Shown: positions 6,718 to 11,409 of the stretch, piece after piece
Position numbering within the stretch: position 1 is the stretch's first letter
How the letters are laid out: the number at the start of each line of letters is the position of its first letter
NCBI GenBank assembly: GCA_030671915.1
Contig: DAOVHN010000026.1
Coordinates: forward strand, 1-11,409
Direction of reading: 5' to 3'
DNA length: 11,409 nt
Origin: Pseudomonadota bacterium
Lineage (GTDB): Bacteria; Pseudomonadota; Alphaproteobacteria; UBA8366; JADFVY01
The notes under the pieces: generated by a model
Told to the model about the DNA's origin: nothing
Databases searched by the model: none
Seen by the model: the letters and a program-made list of their open reading frames with translations, nothing else
Program-made: the position numbers and the translations under genes

Positions 6718-6847
6718 CTTTTTCAGGGGCCGGCCGGGATCAAGGTCGCGCGGTGCCGCAATCCGGATCGATGGCGCTACTTGCCCCAAGCGCGCCGCCG
6801 TGGCAGTTTCCCCGCCCTGTTACTGCTTTGCCTGAAGGGATGTTGCC

Positions 6848-8635
6848 ATGCGCCTGCTGGCCTTCGACAAGGACGGGGTTCCGACGCTCGCCGTGCGGCG
6901 GGGCGACGAAATCGTCGACCTTTCCGTCGCCGCGCCCGACCTTCCCCGCGACATCCCCGGCCTGCTGGCGCTGGGCGATGGGATCATGGAACGGGTTGCC
7001 GCCGCCGTGCTGGACCCGCCGGCCGGGGCCGTGCTGCCGGCCGAGGGAATACGCTATCGCCCGGCGGTCTGGAACGCGCCGCGTTACCTGTGCTGCGGGC
7101 TGAACTATGCCGAGCATGCCAAGGAAGGCGGGCGCGAGCCGCCGGAGCATCCCTCGATTTTCACCCGCTGCGCGCAGTCGCTGGTCGGCCATGGCGAGCC
7201 GATCGTCAAGCCCTGGATATCGGACAAGTTCGATTACGAGGGCGAGCTGGCCGTCGTCATCGGCAAGCCCGGCCGCCATATTGCAATGGAAGACGCGCTC
7301 GACCACGTCGCCTTCTATTCAGTGCTGATGGACGGGTCGGTGCGCGATTTCCAGCGCCTCGGCACGCAATGGACGCTGGGCAAGAATTTCGACGATTCGG
7401 GCTCGTTCGGGCCCGACCTGGTGACGCCGAACGAGCTGCCCGCCGGCGCGTCGGGCCTGCGGCTGGTGACCCGGCTGAACGGTACGGTGGTGCAGAACGA
7501 CACCACCGACACCATGCTGTTCCCCGTCGCCGACCTGATCCATCGCTGGTCCAAGGCGATGACCCTGCTGCCCGGCGACGTGATCGCCACGGGCACGCCG
7601 TCGGGCGTTGGCTATGCCCGCACCCCGCCGCTGTTCATGAAGGCGGGCGACGTCTGCGAGGTTGAGATCGAGGGTATTGGCCGATTACGCAACCCGGTGG
7701 TGGATGAGGAACAGGGCGCCAGTGCCAAGGCGCCGGCGGCGGACGCGGAAAAGCCGGCCGAAACGAAAGCGATATCAGCCGGCGGCAAGGCCCCGGTCGC
7801 ACCCGAGCGCCAGCCGGTGGCCGACCACTACCATCAGCCGGCGCTGCTGAACTCGATCCTCGCGGCGCTGCGCGAGGAGGGCAAGGACCCGGACAATCTG
7901 AAACCGCAGAATGTCATCGGTGTGGGCGAGCTGCATATCCGCGGGCATGAAGCCACGCGCGAGCTGGCCATGCAGATGGGGTTGAACCACGAGATGAAGG
8001 TGCTGGACGTGGGCTGCGGGGTCGGCGGGCCGTCGCGTTTCCTCGCCGCGCAATATGGCTGCCACGTCACCGGCATCGACCTTACCGAGGAGTTCTGCAA
8101 GACCGCCCGCGACCTGGCCGAGAGGGTACGGCTGAGCGACTACCTGACCTACCGCCAGGCCGACGCGCTGGACCTGCCATACAAGAACGAGGAGTTCGAC
8201 GCGGTCTGGACTCAGCATGTGCAGATGAATATTGAAGACAAGGCGCGCTTCTATGCCGAGCTGTTCCGCGTGCTGAAACCGGGCGGCAAGTTGGGCTTCT
8301 ACGACATCGTCGCCGGCGAGGCAGGAGAGCCTTTCTACCCCATGCCCTGGGCGGCGGACGCGTCGATCAGCCATCTGGCCAGCGAAACCGAGTTGAAGGC
8401 TCTGATCGAGGGGGCCGGCTTCCAGCTCAAGATATGGCAGGATACCACTGCCGCCGGGCTGATCTGGTTCGAGGAAAATCGGCGCCGCGAGTCCGAGCCC
8501 GGCCACGAACATTCCGCGCTGGGCCCGGAACTGTTCCTCGGCCTCGAATGGTGGGACATCATCGCCAACCTATACCGCAGCGTCGCCGGCGACCGCGTCA
8601 AGGTAATCGAAGGCGTCTGCTGGAAGCTGCCTTAG
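6848..8635 (+). CDS. Fusion of FAH-family hydrolase/isomerase domain and SAM-dependent methyltransferase
   Basis: One uninterrupted 595-residue frame holds two complete enzymes. Residues 1-286 are a fumarylacetoacetate hydrolase (FAH) fold: lid NYAEHAKE with His90 and Glu93; metal-binding Glu131 and Glu133 in FDYEGELAVVIGK; Asp162 in LMDGSVRDFQ; GKNFDDSGSFGPDLVT (179-194) and GDVIATGTPSGVG (243-255). Such proteins cleave or isomerise acylpyruvates and related oxo-acids with Mg or Mn. Residues about 287-325 are an Ala/Pro/Lys/Glu-rich, probably flexible linker. Residues 326-595 are a class I methyltransferase (Methyltransf_11 type): SAM-binding VLDVGCGVGG (385-394), acidic end of strand 2 in VTGIDL (407-412), DALDLPY (439-445), and FRVLKPGGKLGFYDIV (473-488). 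AAGGG before ATG 6848 is a good ribosome site. No ATG lies near the domain junction; a GTG at 7817 lacks a clear Shine-Dalgarno. Each half has its key residues, so both may be active; substrates are unknown. It converges on the iclR-like gene. Confidence 0.9.
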   Translation: MRLLAFDKDGVPTLAVRRGDEIVDLSVAAPDLPRDIPGLLALGDGIMERVAAAVLDPPAGAVLPAEGIRYRPAVWNAPRYLCCGLNYAEHAKEGGREPPEHPSIFTRCAQSLVGHGEPIVKPWISDKFDYEGELAVVIGKPGRHIAMEDALDHVAFYSVLMDGSVRDFQRLGTQWTLGKNFDDSGSFGPDLVTPNELPAGASGLRLVTRLNGTVVQNDTTDTMLFPVADLIHRWSKAMTLLPGDVIATGTPSGVGYARTPPLFMKAGDVCEVEIEGIGRLRNPVVDEEQGASAKAPAADAEKPAETKAISAGGKAPVAPERQPVADHYHQPALLNSILAALREEGKDPDNLKPQNVIGVGELHIRGHEATRELAMQMGLNHEMKVLDVGCGVGGPSRFLAAQYGCHVTGIDLTEEFCKTARDLAERVRLSDYLTYRQADALDLPYKNEEFDAVWTQHVQMNIEDKARFYAELFRVLKPGGKLGFYDIVAGEAGEPFYPMPWAADASISHLASETELKALIEGAGFQLKIWQDTTAAGLIWFEENRRRESEPGHEHSALGPELFLGLEWWDIIANLYRSVAGDRVKVIEGVCWKLP

Positions 8636-8638
8636 GAA

Positions 8639-9418
8639 CTACGGCGATCCTTCTGCGAATAGCTTGCCGAGCCTTTCGGCGGCCAGTCTCATCCGGGGAA
8701 TATGGGTCTTCGCCTTTTCCAGCGTCAGCCGCTGGGTCGGGCCGTGCAGCGCCAATGTCGCGAGCAGCCGGCCCTTGCCGTCGATTACGGGAACGGCAAC
8801 CGCGACCATACCGTCCAGGAACTCTTCGTTGTCGGTACCGTATCCGGCCTCGCGGACCCTGTCCAGCGCCGTCATCAGCTTGGCGGAATCGCTTATCGTG
8901 TTGGGGGTGCGGGGTTCCAGCGTCAGATTGTCGACGACCTGCCTGCGTCGCGCCGGGGGCAGGCTGCCCAGGAACATCTTGCCGCTGGCCGTGCAATGCA
9001 GCGGCACGCGGGTGCCAATGGGCAGCTGCAGCCTGAGCGGCCATCGCGCCTCGACCCGGTCAAGATAGCGCATGGCGTTGCCGTCCGGAATATTGATATT
9101 GCAGGTCTCGCCGACATTGTCCGCCAACTCTTCCAGGATCGCATGCAGGGCGGCGCGCTGCCCGCCGGCCCCGGCCATGACACCCACCGCCATCGCCCGC
9201 AGTTTTGGCCCGGCGATCAGCCCCTTGCCGTCCAGGCTGCGCTGCAAGTAGCCCTCGTTCGCCAGCATGACGCAGAGCCGGTGAATGGTCGGCTTAGGCA
9301 GTTCCAGGGCCTTATTCAGTTCCGTCGGCGTAAGCGGCCGCTCCGCCGACGCGACCTTTCCCAGGATCGCCAAGGCACGGCGCATCGAGGAACCCTTGTT
9401 GCGCTGGACGGTGCTCAT
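8639..9418 (-). CDS. IclR-family transcriptional regulator
   Basis: This is a 259-residue cytoplasmic DNA-binding protein. A winged helix-turn-helix occupies about 10-66 (RRALAILGKVAS, LTPTELNKALELPKPTIHRL, LANEGYLQR), and the IclR effector-binding domain about 85-250, with PLHCTASGKMFL (139-150), GYGTDNEEFLDG (192-203) and AVAVPVIDGKGRLLATLAL (206-224), all typical of the family. Length matches the usual 250-280. ATG 9418 is 17 nt past the large-permease stop, with GGAAG about 12 nt upstream as a weak ribosome site. The same frame stays open upstream to 10147, but that part is out-of-frame sequence inside the permease gene and is not IclR-like. As last gene of the TRAP operon it probably controls that operon in response to the transported compound or a breakdown product (inference). 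Its stop is 3 bp from that of the convergent FAH-methyltransferase gene. Confidence 0.9.
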   Translation of the reverse strand: MSTVQRNKGSSMRRALAILGKVASAERPLTPTELNKALELPKPTIHRLCVMLANEGYLQRSLDGKGLIAGPKLRAMAVGVMAGAGGQRAALHAILEELADNVGETCNINIPDGNAMRYLDRVEARWPLRLQLPIGTRVPLHCTASGKMFLGSLPPARRRQVVDNLTLEPRTPNTISDSAKLMTALDRVREAGYGTDNEEFLDGMVAVAVPVIDGKGRLLATLALHGPTQRLTLEKAKTHIPRMRLAAERLGKLFAEGSP

Positions 9419-9435
9419 ACCAAGGATCGCTTCCC

Positions 9436-10800
9436 CTACTGAACCTGGAATACCCCCGCGCCGGCATGCACCAGAAGCATGGTCGACAGCGGCGGCCACA
9501 GCGCGATTATCAGCCACGCCGCCATCAGGGCGAAAAGATACGGCATGGTGTAGCGCAACAGCCGCAGGTACGGAATACCGGTGATGCCGCTTGCGACATA
9601 AAGGTTCAACCCATAGGGCGGAGTGATGAAGCCGATGGCGTCGCCGACCAGGAACACCACCGCGAAATGGATCGGGTCGACGCCAATCGTGGCGGCGATC
9701 GGCGCCAGGATCGGGGCCAGGATGATCGTGTTCGGCAGGCTTTCCAGGATCGTGCCGGCGACCAGCACCAGCGCCATACAGGCGAACAGTATGGCGTAAT
9801 AGCCGCCCAGCGCGCTCAGCAAGTCCGTCACGAAAACCTTGGCGCCGAGCAGCGACAGGATCTGCTGCATGACCACCGAGACGGCGATCAGCGGCGCCAG
9901 CAATCCGGTGATCTGGCCGGAGCGCAACACGATGCTTGGAAGCTTGGCGGGGGAGAATCCCGGGATAACGATAGTCTCCGCGATAAAAGACCCGCCATCG
10001 CTCCGCTTGAGCATATTGTGGATCGGCCACATGGCGAGACCGACGATCAGGCAGAAGCCTGCGGTCACGCCCGCCGCCTCGGTCGGGGAGAATTTGCCGG
10101 CATAGATGCCCCATATTACCAAACCTATGGCGAAAAAGCCGAGCCACGCGCCAAGCGCGGCGCGCATAATTCTGACCGGATCGATCTTGATTAGATGGCC
10201 CCAGCCGTTCCGGTTTGCGACATACCAGCAGGTCGCCTGCATCGCCACCACCATCAACAGGCCGGGCAGCAGCCCGCCGATGAACAGATCGCTGATCGAC
10301 AGGTTCATCAGGAAACCGTAGACAATGAAGATAATGCTCGGTGGGATGATGATGCCGACGGTGCCGCCGGCGGCCACCGTGGCGGCGGCAAAATGCTTGT
10401 CGTAGCCGCCCTTGGTCATCTCGGGATACATGATCGAGCCGATGGTCGCCGTGGTCGCCGAGTTGGAGCCGGAGATCGCCGCAAACAGTCCGCAGGCCCC
10501 GAGCGAGGCCATAGCCAGTCCGCCGCGCATCCAGCCGAGGACCGAGTAGGCGAAATCGGACAGTCGCCTGGCGATCCCCGCCGCGTTGATCAAATCGCCG
10601 GTCAGGATAAACAGCGGCAGCGCCAGCAGGCCATAGAAGTTAAGCCCCTCGTACAGGGTCACCCCGACATTGGCGAGGGTGAAGTCGATCACCAGGCTGA
10701 CGCCGACCACCCAGAAGCCGATGACGAGGAATATCGGCACGCCGACGATAAACAATCCGGTGACGCCGAGGCTGATGAGAACAATGAGCAATCCGTCCAT
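9436..10800 (-). CDS. TRAP transporter large permease (DctM-like)
   Basis: This is a 454-residue, very hydrophobic protein with about 12 membrane segments, the ion-coupled translocating subunit of a tripartite ATP-independent periplasmic transporter. Family hallmarks seen: LPLFILTGDLINAAGIARRL (61-80), GLFAAISGSNSATTATIGS (104-122), MYPEMTKGGYDKHFAAATVA (124-143), and GTVGIIIPPSIIFIVYG (146-162). A second repeat near the C-terminus has NTIILAPILAPIA and GFITPPYGLNLYV. It is slightly longer than the usual 425-430 residues. ATG 10800 follows a strong purine-rich ribosome site, AAAGGGGGGG, which begins inside the upstream gene's stop region; 15 nt separate the two genes, so translation is probably coupled. 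These systems import organic acids, commonly C4-dicarboxylates, sialic or sugar acids, using a sodium gradient. The substrate cannot be read from this subunit. Confidence 0.93.
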   Translation of the reverse strand: MDGLLIVLISLGVTGLFIVGVPIFLVIGFWVVGVSLVIDFTLANVGVTLYEGLNFYGLLALPLFILTGDLINAAGIARRLSDFAYSVLGWMRGGLAMASLGACGLFAAISGSNSATTATIGSIMYPEMTKGGYDKHFAAATVAAGGTVGIIIPPSIIFIVYGFLMNLSISDLFIGGLLPGLLMVVAMQATCWYVANRNGWGHLIKIDPVRIMRAALGAWLGFFAIGLVIWGIYAGKFSPTEAAGVTAGFCLIVGLAMWPIHNMLKRSDGGSFIAETIVIPGFSPAKLPSIVLRSGQITGLLAPLIAVSVVMQQILSLLGAKVFVTDLLSALGGYYAILFACMALVLVAGTILESLPNTIILAPILAPIAATIGVDPIHFAVVFLVGDAIGFITPPYGLNLYVASGITGIPYLRLLRYTMPYLFALMAAWLIIALWPPLSTMLLVHAGAGVFQVQ

Positions 10801-10815
10801 GATCCAGCCCCCCCT

Positions 10816-11340
10816 TTATTCGCCGAGCATCGAGGTCTGAATGGTAAAGGGCTCGCCGCGGCGCCAGGTCCGCCAATCCGCCGACAGATTCTGCAATACC
10901 CGAATGACCAGCAGTGTCCAGGCGACCGGGGTGGCGAGGTAGAACCACCACTGCATCACATCGTCGGTGCCCTGCACGATCGAAAAATTGTCGTATGAGA
11001 GCCGGACCTGCTCGATGGAAAACACCACCACGATCACCGCGAAAACGATCCACAGAAAAGCGTCGAGGCACAGGCAGGCGAACTGGACCTGGTAGGGCAT
11101 TCGGACGCGGAATTCGTCGAACCGCAGGTGAGTCCGGATTTTCACGTTATAGGCGGCGCCCATCCAGGTTACCCACAGGAACAGGTAAATCGGGATCGTC
11201 GTGCTCCAGGCCGCCTGCTGGTTGAACAGAAAACGGCGGATCACCTCGACGAAGATGATCCCCGCCATGGTCGCATAGCAGATCAGGATAACGATTTTCT
11301 CGATATTGCGGTCAATCCATTTGAGAAGCGAAAGCGCCAT
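10816..11340 (-). CDS. TRAP transporter small permease (DctQ-like)
   Basis: This is a 174-residue protein with four predicted helices (about 15-35, 47-66, 88-109, 131-149), matching the DctQ family. The segment RRFLFNQQAAWSTTIP then LFLWVTWMGAA (53-63) and RTHLRFDEF (69-77) corresponds to the conserved W...G.A...R...H..D region. DctQ pairs with DctM in the inner membrane and is required for transport. ATG 11340 has AGGAG very close (about 3 nt spacing). The frame is open further upstream to the right edge with no ATG, so this start is preferred. It heads the visible operon dctQ-dctM-iclR; a solute-binding DctP gene would be expected beyond 11409. Confidence 0.9.
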   Translation of the reverse strand: MALSLLKWIDRNIEKIVILICYATMAGIIFVEVIRRFLFNQQAAWSTTIPIYLFLWVTWMGAAYNVKIRTHLRFDEFRVRMPYQVQFACLCLDAFLWIVFAVIVVVFSIEQVRLSYDNFSIVQGTDDVMQWWFYLATPVAWTLLVIRVLQNLSADWRTWRRGEPFTIQTSMLGE

Positions 11341-11374
11341 ATCTCCTGCCCCTGTTCTTGCCAGCCATGGGTTA

Positions 11375-11390
11375 CGCGCCCGCCGGCGCG
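11375..11390. repeat. GC hairpin upstream of the small permease
   Basis: CGCGCC (11375-11380) pairs perfectly with GGCGCG (11385-11390) around a 4-nt loop, 35 bp upstream of the DctQ start. No T-run follows on the minus strand, so it is not a standard terminator. Similar stem-loops between a binding-protein gene and its permease genes can set a higher level for the former, but whether a binding-protein gene ends here is not visible. The remaining bases to 11409 show nothing assignable. Confidence 0.35.
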
Positions 11391-11409
11391 CGATCAGTAT
11401 TGCACGGAA

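Larger units (their letters stand above)
6491..6847. other. Intergenic region with hairpins, a palindrome and a candidate promoter
   Basis: These 357 bp between the membrane protein and the FAH-methyltransferase gene hold no convincing gene. They contain two overlapping hairpins just after the upstream stop, a perfect 6-4-6 palindrome at 6579-6594, and a TATACT box at 6712-6717. Short frames in it lack start signals or are shadows. The stretch around 6541-6660 is less GC-rich than the flanking genes. Confidence 0.6.

Noticed and set aside
7650..7850. Possible sequencing frameshift creating the fusion gene
   Set aside because: The linker stays in frame, has a biased low-complexity composition typical of real linkers, and no separate start with a good ribosome site exists for the second domain.
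8702..9442. A 246-codon plus-strand frame opposite iclR
   Set aside because: Shadow frame: Gln/Arg/His-rich composition and no domain, while the minus strand encodes a full IclR protein.
9419..10147. Long N-terminal extension of the IclR frame
   Set aside because: This part overlaps the large permease gene in another frame and yields Arg/Gly-rich sequence unlike any regulator. The true gene starts at 9418 with a normal IclR N-terminus.
1..11409. CRISPR array, transposon, prophage, toxin-antitoxin, tRNA or rRNA
   Set aside because: No regularly spaced direct repeats, transposase or integrase motifs, paired small overlapping genes, or cloverleaf and ribosomal RNA sequences were seen on either strand.

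Overview
The window is GC-rich, dense, mostly single-copy chromosomal DNA that looks alphaproteobacterial. The grounds are the strong GC bias at third codon positions, a TRAP-type permease pair with an IclR regulator, an AceE/transketolase-like protein of the roughly 790-residue type, and an OmpA-like small barrel protein. The exact genus cannot be told from the sequence. No tRNA, rRNA, insertion sequence, CRISPR array or integrase is visible.

Left part (1-3400, minus strand). A thiamine-diphosphate enzyme of the pyruvate dehydrogenase E1 / transketolase superfamily runs off the left edge; 771 codons are visible. Upstream of it lies a gene for a small outer-membrane beta-barrel protein whose base composition is visibly less GC-rich than its neighbours. 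A GC-rich hairpin that should end the barrel-protein transcript lies only 37 bp before the E1-like start codon. The AT-rich spacer 3241-3413 separates the barrel-protein gene from a divergent ATPase gene and holds two near-perfect palindromes.

Middle (3414-6490). A short ABC/SMC-like ATPase (plus) converges, with 14 bp between stops, on a lipoprotein carrying two HKD phospholipase D motifs (minus). A divergent gene after that encodes a four-helix membrane protein that I do not recognise.

Right part (6491-11409). A 357-bp non-coding stretch with hairpins, a palindrome and a plausible -10 box leads into the most notable gene: one 595-residue reading frame joining a fumarylacetoacetate hydrolase (FAH)-family domain to a class I SAM-dependent methyltransferase through an Ala/Pro/Lys-rich linker. 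It converges, with only 3 bp between stops, on a minus-strand operon reading DctQ-like small permease, DctM-like large permease, IclR-type regulator. The solute-binding protein of this TRAP system is not in the window and may lie just beyond the right edge. A plausible but unproven reading is that the transporter imports an organic acid, the IclR protein senses it or a product, and the FAH-methyltransferase fusion acts in its metabolism.

The best candidate for something undescribed is the FAH-methyltransferase fusion. Nothing in the window amounts to a clear new multi-gene defence or mobile system.
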